Assembly (NCBI GenBank): GCA_037481875.1
Contig: JBBFKY010000009.1
Coordinates: forward strand, 1 to 64,000
DNA: 64,000 bases
Source: Desulfosoma sp.
GTDB taxonomy: Bacteria > Desulfobacterota > Syntrophobacteria > Syntrophobacterales > DSM-9756
Reading direction: 5' to 3'
Of the stretch, positions 28,700-38,356 are shown piece after piece (position 1 is the first letter of the stretch; each line of letters starts with the position of its first letter). The notes below the pieces were generated by a model. The model saw nothing but the letters and a program-made list of their open reading frames with translations, searched no databases and was not told where the DNA came from. Made by a program: the position numbers and the translations under genes.

Positions 28700-30547
28700 A
28701 TGAGGCGTCCAGCGGTTTTTCAAAACCCTTCCAAAGACCTGAGTCCTTCCGAGGTCGTTCGAATTCAGGAAATCATTGAGCAATACCGAGGAAAGAAAGG
28801 GGCGCTGCTTCCTTTGTTGACCGAGGTGCAGGCGGTCTGCGGGCAATGGCTGCCGGCCAATGTGTTGGCCTGGATCGCCGATGAGGTGGATGTGCATTTG
28901 AGTTATCTTTACGGCATAGCCACCTTTTACACCATGTTGTCCTTGGAGCCTCGAGGAAAGTACATCATTCGTGTCTGTGAATCCCCGGCCTGCCATATTT
29001 TGGGAACGGGAACGGTCCTGGAGGCGCTTCGGACCGAATTGGGTATTGGCGAAGGGCAAACTACGGCTGACGGACTGTTCACTTTGGAACTGTCTTCCTG
29101 CCTTGGCGTGTGCGAAGTGGCTCCGGCCATGCAGATCAATGAAGTGGTCTTTGGGAACCTCACCCGCGAAAAAATTCATGATGTCCTGGAGCGGTATCGG
29201 CGAGGGGACGTGGTGGATTATCGCACCTTGCCCGGTTCCGGAGGAAGGGTGCGCACGGACTGGGAGATTCATCGTCGAGCGGTGCTGCTTCAAGGAGTTG
29301 GGGACATCGATCCCGAAAACATTGACGATTACTTAGCCATCGGCGGCTATGAAGCTCTTCGTAAAGTGATTTCGGGCATGTCCCCGGAAGAGGTGGTGGA
29401 GGAAGTCAAGGAATCGGGTTTGCGCGGCCGCGGTGGAGCCGGTTTTCCGACGGGTATGAAATGGTCTTTCACGCTGCCTTTAAAAGCACCCGAAAAATAT
29501 GTGATCTGCAACGCGGATGAAGGAGAGCCCGGTACCTTTAAAGATCGCTACATCATGGAAGGGAATCCGCACCGGCTTTTGGAAGGATTGATCATCGCCG
29601 GGTATGCTATCGGTGCCTGTAAGGGTTTTATTTATGTTCGCGGGGAGTATTACCTTTCCATGCATCGGCTGCGCCGAGCCGTGGAGCAGGCGCGGCAGCG
29701 CGGCTTTCTCGGGGAACGTATTCTGGGATCTTCTTTTTCCTTTGAGGTGGAGATTCGATCCGGTGCCGGCGCCTACGTCTGCGGTGAGGAAACGGCTCTT
29801 ATTGAATCCATCGAGGGACTGCGGGGCAACCCCAGGGTTAAGCCGCCTTTTCCCGGAGTTCGAGGCCTCTGGGCCATGCCCACGGTGGTCAACAACGTGG
29901 AAACCCTGGCCAATGTGCCGCTGATCATCAAAAACGGCGCTTCATGGTACCGGTCCTTTGGCACGGAAGATTCTCCAGGAGTGAAGCTCTATCAAATCTG
30001 CGGCCATGTGAATTCGCCTCAGATCGTGGAAGCCCCTTTAGGACTCACCCTTCGAGAACTTATTGAAGTGTACGGCGGCGGCATGAAAGATGGTATTCCT
30101 TTCAAGATGTGCCAAACGGGGGGAGCTTCCTTCGGCTTTTTTACGGCGGAACATCTGGACACGGTCATGGACTATGTGTCCATGCAGAAAAAAGGCGGCG
30201 CTTTAGGATCCGGCACCATGCTGGTGATGAACGAAAAGACCTGCGTGGTGGATGTGGTCCGAAACATCATGCACTTTTTCCAGCATGAATCCTGCGGATT
30301 TTGTACACCGTGTCGGCGGGGCACTCGAGTGCTTTACGAAACCCTGTGCCGAATCGCTCAAGGGGAAGGCCGTGAAAGCGATCTTTCCATGATGATCGAT
30401 TTAGCCCAGACCATGTCGGCGACGGCCAATTGTGCCCTGGCCATGTCTCCCATCTTTTTTGTTCGCACCACCATCGAACGGCTCAAAAACGAATACCTGG
30501 CCCACATTGTCGACAAGAAATGCCCTCTGGGAGTCTGTCCCGCATGA
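28700..30547 (+). CDS. nuoEF: Fused NADH-quinone oxidoreductase subunits E and F
   Basis: The 615-residue protein joins the two NADH-input subunits of complex I. Residues about 15-165 are NuoE, with [2Fe-2S] ligands in CESPACHIL (near 93 and 98) and CLGVC (near 134 and 138). Residues about 185-610 are NuoF, with SGLRGRGGAGFPTGMKW for NADH/FMN binding near 242, NADEGEPGTFKDR, and the N3 cluster motif SCGFCTPCRRGT near 532 with its fourth cysteine in NCAL. All ligands are present. ATG 28700 follows a GGGGG run. It heads the nuo operon, 34 bp before nuoA. Such a fusion at the head of the operon differs from the usual A-to-N order. Confidence 0.95.
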   Translation: MRRPAVFQNPSKDLSPSEVVRIQEIIEQYRGKKGALLPLLTEVQAVCGQWLPANVLAWIADEVDVHLSYLYGIATFYTMLSLEPRGKYIIRVCESPACHILGTGTVLEALRTELGIGEGQTTADGLFTLELSSCLGVCEVAPAMQINEVVFGNLTREKIHDVLERYRRGDVVDYRTLPGSGGRVRTDWEIHRRAVLLQGVGDIDPENIDDYLAIGGYEALRKVISGMSPEEVVEEVKESGLRGRGGAGFPTGMKWSFTLPLKAPEKYVICNADEGEPGTFKDRYIMEGNPHRLLEGLIIAGYAIGACKGFIYVRGEYYLSMHRLRRAVEQARQRGFLGERILGSSFSFEVEIRSGAGAYVCGEETALIESIEGLRGNPRVKPPFPGVRGLWAMPTVVNNVETLANVPLIIKNGASWYRSFGTEDSPGVKLYQICGHVNSPQIVEAPLGLTLRELIEVYGGGMKDGIPFKMCQTGGASFGFFTAEHLDTVMDYVSMQKKGGALGSGTMLVMNEKTCVVDVVRNIMHFFQHESCGFCTPCRRGTRVLYETLCRIAQGEGRESDLSMMIDLAQTMSATANCALAMSPIFFVRTTIERLKNEYLAHIVDKKCPLGVCPA

Positions 30548-30581
30548 GTCCTAGGGGTATGAGGTGCGAGGAGGCCGGTCT

Positions 30582-30938
30582 ATGACGGCGATGTATATTC
30601 CTGTGCTGATCTATCTTGTGATCACGATGGGGGTGATAGGCGCCATCATTTTTCTTTCCAGGCGCATCGGCACACGAAAGGTCACTCGAGAAAAGATGCT
30701 TCCCTACGAGTGCGGCATGGATCCTATCGGCACATTGGAAATTCATTTTCCCGTTAAATTCTATGTCTTGGCCATGATTTTCATCATTTTCGACATCGAA
30801 ACCGTGTTCCTCTACCCGTGGGGCGTGATTGTTCGGGATCTGGGCTGGTTTGGATTTGTCGAAATGCTTGTCTTCACTGTGGTTCTGTTGATCGGCCTTG
30901 TCTATCTCTACCGAAAGGGGGCTTTGGAATGGGACTAG
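30582..30938 (+). CDS. nuoA: NADH-quinone oxidoreductase subunit A
   Basis: The 118-residue inner-membrane protein has three hydrophobic helices and the family blocks [11 protein letters not shown] and [21 protein letters not shown], whose acidic residues lie near the quinone site. The ATG at 30582 is preceded by CGAGGAGG; a start 18 bp earlier is less likely. Its last codons overlap the nuoB start by 10 bp. Confidence 0.96.
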   Translation: MTAMYIPVLIYLVITMGVIGAIIFLSRRIGTRKVTREKMLPYECGMDPIGTLEIHFPVKFYVLAMIFIIFDIETVFLYPWGVIVRDLGWFGFVEMLVFTVVLLIGLVYLYRKGALEWD

Positions 30939-31465
30939 AGCAACAGATCCGAAGCCAGATACTCACGTCCACATTGGAAAAATTCGTCAACTGGGCCAGA
31001 AAGTCTTCCGTATGGCCGGCGACGTTCGGGTTGGCCTGTTGCGCCATCGAAATGATTTGCACGGCCGCTAACCGTTTTGACATCGCTCGGTTCGGCATGG
31101 AAGCCTTTCGTGCCTCTCCGCGACAAGCGGATCTCATGATTGTGGCCGGCACGGTGACCAAGAAGATGGTGCCGGCCGTCGTGCGCATCTATGAACAGAT
31201 GCCGGAACCCAAGTGGGTGATCGCCATGGGGGCGTGCGCGAGTTCGGGAGGCATCTTTCGAAGCTACGCTGTGGTGCAGGGTATTGACCGATATCTTCCG
31301 GTGGATGTGTATGTTCCGGGATGCCCTCCCAGGCCGGAAGCTCTTCTTTACGGCATTCTGAAACTCCATGAAAAAATCTTAAAGGATCCGTTTCTGACGA
31401 AAAAGGAAGGACCCATCGTGGCGGATCTTCAGGCGGCACAGAATCTTCGGGAGGTACGGGCGTGA
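30929..31465 (+). CDS. nuoB: NADH-quinone oxidoreductase subunit B
   Basis: The 178-residue peripheral-arm subunit binds cluster N2 next to the quinone. Its four cysteines are seen in GLACCAIEM (a CC pair), MGACASSGG and [11 protein letters not shown]. The start overlaps the nuoA stop, and the stop overlaps the nuoC GTG start, so all three are translationally coupled. Confidence 0.97.
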   Translation: MGLEQQIRSQILTSTLEKFVNWARKSSVWPATFGLACCAIEMICTAANRFDIARFGMEAFRASPRQADLMIVAGTVTKKMVPAVVRIYEQMPEPKWVIAMGACASSGGIFRSYAVVQGIDRYLPVDVYVPGCPPRPEALLYGILKLHEKILKDPFLTKKEGPIVADLQAAQNLREVRA

Positions 31466-31944
31466 GCGGGGAAGCGGTGCCCAGGACTTATGTGCAAGAA
31501 GTCATGGATGAACTGGCTGCCGAAGCTGTTCGTGGTCGGACATGCTTTCGGGAGCAATGGACCCTTGAAGTACGCTCGGAGTTTTTGCTGCAGGTTATGA
31601 CGGAACTTAGAAACCGATGGGGATTCCGATACTTGATCGATGTGACGGCCGTGGATTTTCATCCGAAAACCCCTCGGTTTCAGGTGGTCTACCATCTTTG
31701 GTGCCACGATCGTCAGGCGTTGCTTCGTGTGAAGGCATGGGTCGACACGGATCCGCCAAGTGTTCCATCCGTCACGGGACTGTGGAAGACGGCCGGCTGG
31801 CATGAAAGGGAATGCTACGACCTTTTTGGGATCACCTTTATGGGACATCCTGATCTACGACGCATTCTGCTCCCAGAATCGTGGCAGGGGCATCCATTGC
31901 GAAAGGATTATCCCACCGAGGGTCCCGACTGGGATCTGGATTAG
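31462..31944 (+). CDS. nuoC: NADH-quinone oxidoreductase subunit C
   Basis: The 160-residue subunit belongs to the peripheral arm and carries the 30-kDa signature [20 protein letters not shown] and [19 protein letters not shown]. It is separate from NuoD, unlike the NuoCD fusion of E. coli. The start is a GTG sharing the GTGA overlap with the nuoB stop. Its C-terminus is short, ending soon after the signature. Confidence 0.96.
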   Translation: MSGEAVPRTYVQEVMDELAAEAVRGRTCFREQWTLEVRSEFLLQVMTELRNRWGFRYLIDVTAVDFHPKTPRFQVVYHLWCHDRQALLRVKAWVDTDPPSVPSVTGLWKTAGWHERECYDLFGITFMGHPDLRRILLPESWQGHPLRKDYPTEGPDWDLD

Positions 31945-31953
31945 GATCGCACC

Positions 31954-33129
31954 ATGAGTGAGCTGACCGAACGATTGATCCTTAATGTAGGGCCTCAACA
32001 TCCCAGTACCCATGGGGTGCTGCGGGTGGTGGTGGAATTGGAAGGGGAGGTCATTGTGCGGTGCACGCCGGACATTGGGTACTTGCACCGCGGCATTGAA
32101 AAGCTCATGGAATCCAAGACCTACCACCAATGCCTGCCCTTGACCGACCGCATCGATTACCTGGCCGGTTCCGCCAACAATTTGGGGTTCGTGCTGGCGG
32201 TGGAAAAGCTTCTGGGCATCGAGGTGCCGCCTCGAGCTCGGTACCTTCGGGTGATCGTGGCGGAAATGACTCGAATCTCCAGCCACCTCTTTTGGCTGGC
32301 CACCCACGCCCATGACCTTGGAGCCATGACACCGCTGTTTTATGCGTTTCGAGAACGGGAACAACTCATGGATCTTTTTGAGGCGGTGGCGGGAGGGCGT
32401 TTGTTTCCGTGTTATTTTCGTATCGGCGGCGTTGCTCGCGATGTTCCTGACGGCTGGACCGATGGGGTTCGGGAATTTTGCCGCACTTTTCCCGAAAAGA
32501 TGAAAGACTATGAAACCCTTCTCACCAAAAATCCTATCTGGATCAAGCGCACCAAGGGTGTTGGGGTGCTCACGGTGGATGAGGTTTTGGACTACGGGTT
32601 GAGCGGCCCGGTGGCGCGAGGTTCCGGCATTCCCTGGGATGTGCGGCGCGCGGATCCCTACTGCGGGTATGATGAGTTCGATTTTATCATTCCTGTGGGG
32701 GAAAACGGGGATACCTACGATCGGTATCTGGTACGATTGGAAGAAATGCGCCAAAGCGCCCGCATCATCCTGCAGGCTCTAGATCGGCTTCCTTCAGGGG
32801 ATATCGCCGTCAAGGATCCCACTATCACTTACCCGCCGAAGGCGGATGTATACACCAAGATCGAATCCCTCATTCAGCACTTTCTATTGGTGGAGGAAGG
32901 CATTCGGCCGCCTGAAGGAGAAGTTTTTCATCATACGGAAGCACCGAAAGGGGAACTGGGGTTTTACATCGTCAGTGACGGTTCGTCTCATCCTTTTCGT
33001 GTGAAAGTGCGAACCCCTAGTTTCGTGAACCTGCAGGTGCTGAGCAAGATGGCGGAAGGCAGACTTTTGGCGGATCTCATCGCCCTCATTGGAACCATTG
33101 ATATCGTGCTTGCGGATGTGGATCGATAG
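31954..33129 (+). CDS. nuoD: NADH-quinone oxidoreductase subunit D
   Basis: The 391-residue 49-kDa subunit forms the quinone pocket with NuoB. GPQHPSTHGVLR at residues 10-22 contains the conserved histidine, and GYLHRGIEKL and the C-terminal LIGTIDIVLADVDR are intact. It lies 9 bp after nuoC. Confidence 0.97.
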   Translation: MSELTERLILNVGPQHPSTHGVLRVVVELEGEVIVRCTPDIGYLHRGIEKLMESKTYHQCLPLTDRIDYLAGSANNLGFVLAVEKLLGIEVPPRARYLRVIVAEMTRISSHLFWLATHAHDLGAMTPLFYAFREREQLMDLFEAVAGGRLFPCYFRIGGVARDVPDGWTDGVREFCRTFPEKMKDYETLLTKNPIWIKRTKGVGVLTVDEVLDYGLSGPVARGSGIPWDVRRADPYCGYDEFDFIIPVGENGDTYDRYLVRLEEMRQSARIILQALDRLPSGDIAVKDPTITYPPKADVYTKIESLIQHFLLVEEGIRPPEGEVFHHTEAPKGELGFYIVSDGSSHPFRVKVRTPSFVNLQVLSKMAEGRLLADLIALIGTIDIVLADVDR

Positions 33130-33131
33130 CG

Positions 33132-35834
33132 ATGATCACAGTCACCATCAACGGAAAAGCCTTGGAAGCCCAACCGGGCATGACCATCATGGAAGTGGCG
33201 GACAGATACGGGATTTACATTCCCAGACTGTGCTACCACAAAGCCTTGAGTCCCATCGGGGCGTGTCGCATCTGCGTGGTGGAAGTGAAACCGGGTCCGC
33301 CACGACCTGTACCCGCCTGTACAACGCCTGTGACCGACAAGATGGAGGTGACCACCGAATCGGAGCGGCTCACCCATTATCGTCGAGAGCTTCTTCAGTT
33401 GTTGCTTATCAACCATCCTTTGGATTGTCCCATCTGCGATAAGGGCGGGGAATGCGAACTGCAGAACCTGACCCGTCATCTGAAAATTCAGGAGCAGCCT
33501 TATAAAGCGGCACGACTGACCCCGAGTTATGACAGTCAGTCTCCTTTGATGGAACGGTACCCGGATCGTTGTGTGAACTGCGAGCGATGTGTTCGTGTTT
33601 GTCGAGATAATGTGGGCGCTGCCGCTCTTTATTTTGACAATCGAGGTTATCGTACGGCCGTGACGGCCGGCGGTGCGGTTATGGATTGTGAGTTTTGTGG
33701 CTCATGCATCGCGGTGTGCCCCGTAGGGGCCATCATCGACAAAACATTCAAGTACAGTGCTCGATCCTGGCAGATGGACAAAGACACCGCGATTTGCCCG
33801 TACTGCGGCGGTGGATGCCACCTGGTGCTCAATACCAAAAAGGGACGTTTCAAAAGGGTCACCAGTTCTTTTGATGAACCGGTCAATGCCGGCCTTTTGT
33901 GCAGTCGGGGCCGATTCGGCCTGAACATTGTGCAGGAAGAATCCAGGCTGAAAGAGCCGCTCCTTCGCAAGGACGGCCGTCTTGTACCGGTTTCCTGGAA
34001 TGAGGCTCTGGATTTTGCCGCCGACCAACTGCGACGTCTTCAGGATCAGTTCGGGCCCAAAGCTTTTGCCGGTGTAGGATCGCCTCGAGCCACCAATGAA
34101 AGCAACTATGTGTTTCAAAAGTTCTGTCGAGCCGTCCTGGGGACGCCTCACGTGGATGCCACCACGGCTCTGGATCACCAGCGCATGCTCAAAGCCCTTG
34201 TGGATGTGCTGGGGCGTCCCAAGGTGATCTATGCCAACGAAAAGGAAAGCCTGCCTCGAGTCATTCGAGGGGTTTCTGGATTTCAGTTGGCTTTAGGCAC
34301 TTACGACGATCTGGAAAAAGCCGATACGGTCCTGGTGATCGGCTCCGATGTCAAAAAAGAGATGCCGCCTCTGGTCTGGAGGGTCAATGCCGGGCAAAAG
34401 CAGAAGAGGCTTCAAGAACTGCTCATTGTGAGCTCACGGCGTACACGGTTTCGGTCCGCAGCCCAGTGGAACGCGTTCTGTCGACCTGGAAGTGCGGGTT
34501 TTGTGGTCCTTGGAATCCTCAAGTCGCTCTTTGAAAAAGCTGACACCCGGCTTCGAGGGTTCGGAGATTTCCGTCGTGAGGAGGTCTTAAGAAAACGGCT
34601 GGATGCCACAGACTGGAGTCTGGTGGAAGAAGCGAGCGGGCTGCACCGAAACGATCTGGACCATGTGGCCCAAAAGCTTATGGATGCCGAAAGGCCGGCT
34701 CTGATTGTGGGCTACGATTTAGGTGGTCTTGCGGACGGCTATGGGGCCATGTGCTACGTTGCCGACCTTATGTTGGTGCTGGGCAAAAAGCTTCGGCTCC
34801 ATCTCACTGCCGAAAAGGCCAACACCCAAGGTTGTTCGGACATGGGGGTCAGTCCCTTCTGGTTGCCGGGCTATGTGCCTTTGCATGAGGCCGAACGCAT
34901 TGAAGCCTTGTGGGGGCGCTCGATTCCTAAGGAAGCGGGTTTTCCCTTGGATCAAATTCTGCGCGCCGCCGCGGAAGGCGGCCCGGAAGCCCACAAAGGC
35001 CTTCTCCTCATGGGGACGAACCTTTTGGGCACGCATTATTCTCGATCCTTAGTGGAAAAGGCTTTGGAAAAGGCAGCCTTCGTCATGAGCCAGGAAGTGT
35101 TTCTGAACGAAACGGCGGCTCGGGCCCATGTGGTCTTTCCGGCTAAAACCGCGGTGGAAAGCGAAGGCACGATCACCAGCGGAGAACTGAGAGTCCAAAA
35201 GCAGCGAGGTCGTTCCTTTGTGGACGGGCCGTGGGATGACTGGAAAATCCTTCAGGAACTGTCCCGTCGCTTGGGTGTGGACTTAGGCTATGGCTCAGTT
35301 CAGGATGTGTTTCAGGAAATTTGCACTGTATTCCCCCACTACGATCAGTATCCCTTTCCGGAAATTCCTCGGGAAGGGTACTGGTGGAACCGTATGTATC
35401 GGGCCAAATACGGGTCGGCCGGTTGGCGTCGGGTTTTAGATCCCACTTTAGGGGCGGTGATCCCTTGGCTGGAATTTCCTCCACAAGCTTCCGACGCTTA
35501 TCCCATGTTTTTAATGGTCAGCCGGTCGCTTTTTCAATCCGGCACTTACGGACGCTACGGGACGGGTCCCAAGACATTGGAACCGCAAGGGGGTGTGTGG
35601 TTGAGTTCGGAGGATGCTCGAGCTTTGGGCATTCAAGACGGGGATACGGTCGTGTTGGCGACGCCTCATGGGATGTTGGAAGCTCAGGTGGGCCTTGATC
35701 GTCGAGTTCCTCAAGGCGTGGTGCAGGCTGCGACTCACTTTGAAAATCTGCCCTTAAACCGGATTACCGATGGCGGTCTATTGACGCCCGTACGGGTGGA
35801 AAGGTTGAGTCCCTCAAAGGCGGTTCGGCAATGA
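33132..35834 (+). CDS. nuoG: NADH-quinone oxidoreductase subunit G
   Basis: The 900-residue subunit carries the electron wire of the peripheral arm. The N-terminal [2Fe-2S] domain shows LCYHKALSPIGACRICVVE. The His-Cys3 cluster (HPLDCPICDKGGECELQ) follows. Two [4Fe-4S] motifs come next, CVNCERCVRVCRD and CEFCGSCIAVCP, which is more than the minimal set. A further CPYCGGGC block opens the molybdopterin-like domain, as in NuoG proteins with cluster N7. The remaining 650 residues resemble formate dehydrogenase alpha subunits without evidence of an active molybdenum site. It follows nuoD by 2 bp; E and F, normally placed between, are fused at the operon head. Confidence 0.95.
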   Translation: MITVTINGKALEAQPGMTIMEVADRYGIYIPRLCYHKALSPIGACRICVVEVKPGPPRPVPACTTPVTDKMEVTTESERLTHYRRELLQLLLINHPLDCPICDKGGECELQNLTRHLKIQEQPYKAARLTPSYDSQSPLMERYPDRCVNCERCVRVCRDNVGAAALYFDNRGYRTAVTAGGAVMDCEFCGSCIAVCPVGAIIDKTFKYSARSWQMDKDTAICPYCGGGCHLVLNTKKGRFKRVTSSFDEPVNAGLLCSRGRFGLNIVQEESRLKEPLLRKDGRLVPVSWNEALDFAADQLRRLQDQFGPKAFAGVGSPRATNESNYVFQKFCRAVLGTPHVDATTALDHQRMLKALVDVLGRPKVIYANEKESLPRVIRGVSGFQLALGTYDDLEKADTVLVIGSDVKKEMPPLVWRVNAGQKQKRLQELLIVSSRRTRFRSAAQWNAFCRPGSAGFVVLGILKSLFEKADTRLRGFGDFRREEVLRKRLDATDWSLVEEASGLHRNDLDHVAQKLMDAERPALIVGYDLGGLADGYGAMCYVADLMLVLGKKLRLHLTAEKANTQGCSDMGVSPFWLPGYVPLHEAERIEALWGRSIPKEAGFPLDQILRAAAEGGPEAHKGLLLMGTNLLGTHYSRSLVEKALEKAAFVMSQEVFLNETAARAHVVFPAKTAVESEGTITSGELRVQKQRGRSFVDGPWDDWKILQELSRRLGVDLGYGSVQDVFQEICTVFPHYDQYPFPEIPREGYWWNRMYRAKYGSAGWRRVLDPTLGAVIPWLEFPPQASDAYPMFLMVSRSLFQSGTYGRYGTGPKTLEPQGGVWLSSEDARALGIQDGDTVVLATPHGMLEAQVGLDRRVPQGVVQAATHFENLPLNRITDGGLLTPVRVERLSPSKAVRQ

Positions 35835-35849
35835 GGAAAAGCGCTGGTT

Positions 35850-35913
35850 TTCCTGGAAGGGTGAGCCTGGTGCCCGCTGTTTTCGCGGGCGGAACGCCCG
35901 TGGATTCCAGGGA
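35850..35913. repeat. Palindromic element between nuoG and nuoH
   Basis: TCCTGGAA at the left pairs with TTCCAGGGA at the right, and inside lies a second inverted repeat built on GCCCGC...GCGGGC plus GGAACGCCC. It resembles the internal half of the MITE-like elements. Within the operon transcript it would fold strongly and may shape relative expression of the subunits before and after it. Confidence 0.55.
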
Positions 35914-35961
35914 AGAATGCGCTCTCGAACAAGCGCTAGGTGCAGTGAAAGGCGGCACACC

Positions 35962-36990
35962 ATGGAATGGATCGTCTACGGTGTTCTCACGCTAGCCAAG
36001 ACGGCTCTCGTGCTCTTTGTTTTGCTCACAGCCGTGGCCTACGCCACGCTCATGGAACGTAAGGTTTTGGGTTTCATGCAGCTGCGTTTAGGACCGAATC
36101 GAGTCGGGCCCTGGGGACTGCTGCAGCCGTTGGCGGACGGTGTTAAGCTTTTCTTTAAGGAAGACATTGATCTGCCGGTATCCGAACCGCGCCTGTACAC
36201 TCTTGCTCCATGGGTGACCGCGGTGGCGGCCCTGACACCCTTTGCGGCCATTCCTTTTGCGGACACGATCTTTCCGGAAACCGTCAGCCTTTTCGGCCGC
36301 ACGGTGGATTTAACCTCGTATGGCATCCATCGCGGGGTCATCGCCGATCTTCCCGGAGCGGTCCTTTTCATTTTAGCCGTCTCTTCGCTTTCCACGTACG
36401 GCGTTGTCCTGGGAGGCTGGGCCTCGGACAACCGATATTCTTTGTTGGGCGGGATTCGAGTGACTGCGCAGATGATCAGCTATGAACTGGCTTTGGGCAT
36501 GGCCGTGGTCGGTGTGCTCATGGTGGCGGGATCCATGCGGCTCACCGAAATCGTCGATGCCCAAAGCCGTGTCCCTTTTGTGGTTTATCAGCCTTTAGGG
36601 TTCGTGCTGTTTATGATTGCCGCTTTTGCGGAAGCCTGCCGCACCCCCTTTGACCTCATTGAGTGTGAAAACGAGCTGGTGGCCGGATACCACACGGAAT
36701 ACAGCTCCATGCGCTTTGCCTTGTTTCAGTTGGCCGAATATGCCCACATCATCACGGTGAGTGCCGTGGCGGTCACCTTGTACCTTGGTGGATGGCAAGG
36801 GCCGTGGCTGCCTTCCGGAGCTTGGTTTGTGTTAAAGACGGCCGCCTTGGTGTTCTTCTTTATCTGGGTACGGGCCACGTATCCTCGAGTGCGTTTCGAT
36901 CAGCTGATGCATTTCGGGTGGAAGGTGCTTTTGCCTTTATCTTTAGCCAATATCGTGGTCACGGGATGCTTTGTCCTGATCTGGGGTTGA
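35962..36990 (+). CDS. nuoH: NADH-quinone oxidoreductase subunit H
   Basis: The 342-residue membrane subunit links the quinone pocket to the pump arm and has eight predicted helices. Conserved blocks are MERKVLGFMQLRLGPNRVGP, QPLADGVKLFFKED, EACRTPFDLIECENELVAGYHTEYSSM and RATYPRVRFDQLM. The ATG at 35962 begins MEWIV; a start 45 bp upstream lies in the repeat and is rejected. Confidence 0.97.
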   Translation: MEWIVYGVLTLAKTALVLFVLLTAVAYATLMERKVLGFMQLRLGPNRVGPWGLLQPLADGVKLFFKEDIDLPVSEPRLYTLAPWVTAVAALTPFAAIPFADTIFPETVSLFGRTVDLTSYGIHRGVIADLPGAVLFILAVSSLSTYGVVLGGWASDNRYSLLGGIRVTAQMISYELALGMAVVGVLMVAGSMRLTEIVDAQSRVPFVVYQPLGFVLFMIAAFAEACRTPFDLIECENELVAGYHTEYSSMRFALFQLAEYAHIITVSAVAVTLYLGGWQGPWLPSGAWFVLKTAALVFFFIWVRATYPRVRFDQLMHFGWKVLLPLSLANIVVTGCFVLIWG

Positions 36991-37013
36991 TATGAGGGTT
37001 TCAAGGAGAGGAC

Positions 37014-37415
37014 ATGCTAGGACCGCTGGTTAAAGGGCTCGCCAAGACCTTTGAACAACTTTTTCGCAAGCCCATCACCATCGAATATCCGGACAAGAAG
37101 CGGGAAGTGACCGAACGGTTTCGAGGGCATCCCAGGCTTCTCAAAGATGAAAACGGGCGCATCAAATGCGTGGCTTGTCATTTGTGCGAGACGGTCTGCC
37201 CATCCAAGGCCATCTCCATCGAACCGGAAGCGGGGGAGACCATGCACGAGAAGCGGCCGCGCAGTTTCGTCGTGGATCTAACGAGATGCATCTTTTGCGG
37301 TTTTTGTCAGGAAGCCTGCCCCAAGGGAGCGATCATGCTCAATCGGAAGTACGAACTGGCTCAGTATGACAAGAACGCTTTGCTCTACGACAAGGAAAAG
37401 CTCCTTCAAGATTAG
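37014..37415 (+). CDS. nuoI: NADH-quinone oxidoreductase subunit I
   Basis: The 133-residue ferredoxin-like subunit carries clusters N6a and N6b in CVACHLCETVCP and CIFCGFCQEACP. It is somewhat shorter than most NuoI (160-180), lacking part of the N-terminal arm, but the two cluster motifs and the C-terminal tail are complete. It follows nuoH by 23 bp with AAGGAGAGG ahead of the ATG. Confidence 0.96.
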   Translation: MLGPLVKGLAKTFEQLFRKPITIEYPDKKREVTERFRGHPRLLKDENGRIKCVACHLCETVCPSKAISIEPEAGETMHEKRPRSFVVDLTRCIFCGFCQEACPKGAIMLNRKYELAQYDKNALLYDKEKLLQD

Positions 37416-37435
37416 GACATGGTGAGGACCGTTCC

Positions 37436-37954
37436 ATGGAACTTGTGCTGTTCGTGGCCTTTTCTTCCATCACTTTGGTGAGCGCCGCCGCCGTGGTTTT
37501 GCATCCGCATCCCCTTAAGAGCGCCCTGTTTCTCATTGTGACCTTTTTTGCCATGGGCGGTCTGTATCTTCTTTTACAGGCGGAATTCATCGCCCTGATG
37601 CAGGTTCTGGTCTATGCCGGCGCCGTCATGGTCCTCTTTCTTTTTGTGATCATGTTGCTGAACCTGAAACCTCGAGGTGAAGACCGGTCGGCTTTCAAGA
37701 AACGTTTGAGCTGGGCTTTACCGCTGGTTTTGGTTTTCGTGGGAGCGGTTTTAACCGTGGTCACCAGTCCTTTGGCCCGTTTGGGCCCTTCAGCGCAGCA
37801 GGGTGTTGCCTGGGTGGAAACTCAAGGGGGCAATGTGAGGGCTGTGGGTCGAGCCCTGTTTACGTCGGCCTTTTTGCCCTTTGAAGTCACTTCCATTGCT
37901 CTTCTGGTGGCCGTTGTGGGAGTCATTGTCCTGGCCAAAAAGGAACGCAAATAG
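37436..37954 (+). CDS. nuoJ: NADH-quinone oxidoreductase subunit J
   Basis: The 172-residue membrane subunit has five predicted helices, with the block YLLLQAEFIALMQVLVYAGAVMVLFLFVIMLLNL in parts marking helix 3 and its pi-bulge region. It lies 20 bp after nuoI and 74 bp before nuoK. Confidence 0.95.
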   Translation: MELVLFVAFSSITLVSAAAVVLHPHPLKSALFLIVTFFAMGGLYLLLQAEFIALMQVLVYAGAVMVLFLFVIMLLNLKPRGEDRSAFKKRLSWALPLVLVFVGAVLTVVTSPLARLGPSAQQGVAWVETQGGNVRAVGRALFTSAFLPFEVTSIALLVAVVGVIVLAKKERK

Positions 37955-38028
37955 ACAAAGACTCCGTGATTCGAAGGATGTTTCAAAGCAGGCTTCATGG
38001 TGTGGGCCGACACGGGAAAGGATAGGGC

Positions 38029-38334
38029 ATGGCGGTTCCGGTTGAATACTATGTCCTTGTGAGTGCGTTGTTGTTTGCCGTGGGGGTGTTAGGCGTCCTG
38101 ACCCGGCGAAACGCCATTGTGATCTTCATGTCCATCGAATTGATGCTCAACGCGGCGAATTTGAGCTTTGTGGCTTTTTCCAGGGTTCTTGAAGGCCTGG
38201 ATGGACAACTCTTTGTCTTTTTCGTCATGGTGGTGGCGGCGGCGGAAGTGACTGTCGGCCTGGCCATCATCGTCACTCTGTTTCGCAATTGGAAGACTAT
38301 TTTCGTGGACGAAGTTCGGCTTCTCAAAGGTTAA
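38029..38334 (+). CDS. nuoK: NADH-quinone oxidoreductase subunit K
   Basis: The 101-residue membrane subunit has three helices with the two conserved glutamates, in [10 protein letters not shown] and [11 protein letters not shown], which are needed for proton translocation. The ATG at 38029 is preceded by AAAGG. It is full length. Confidence 0.97.
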   Translation: MAVPVEYYVLVSALLFAVGVLGVLTRRNAIVIFMSIELMLNAANLSFVAFSRVLEGLDGQLFVFFVMVVAAAEVTVGLAIIVTLFRNWKTIFVDEVRLLKG

Positions 38335-38356
38335 GGGAAGAAAAAAAGAGGTCACT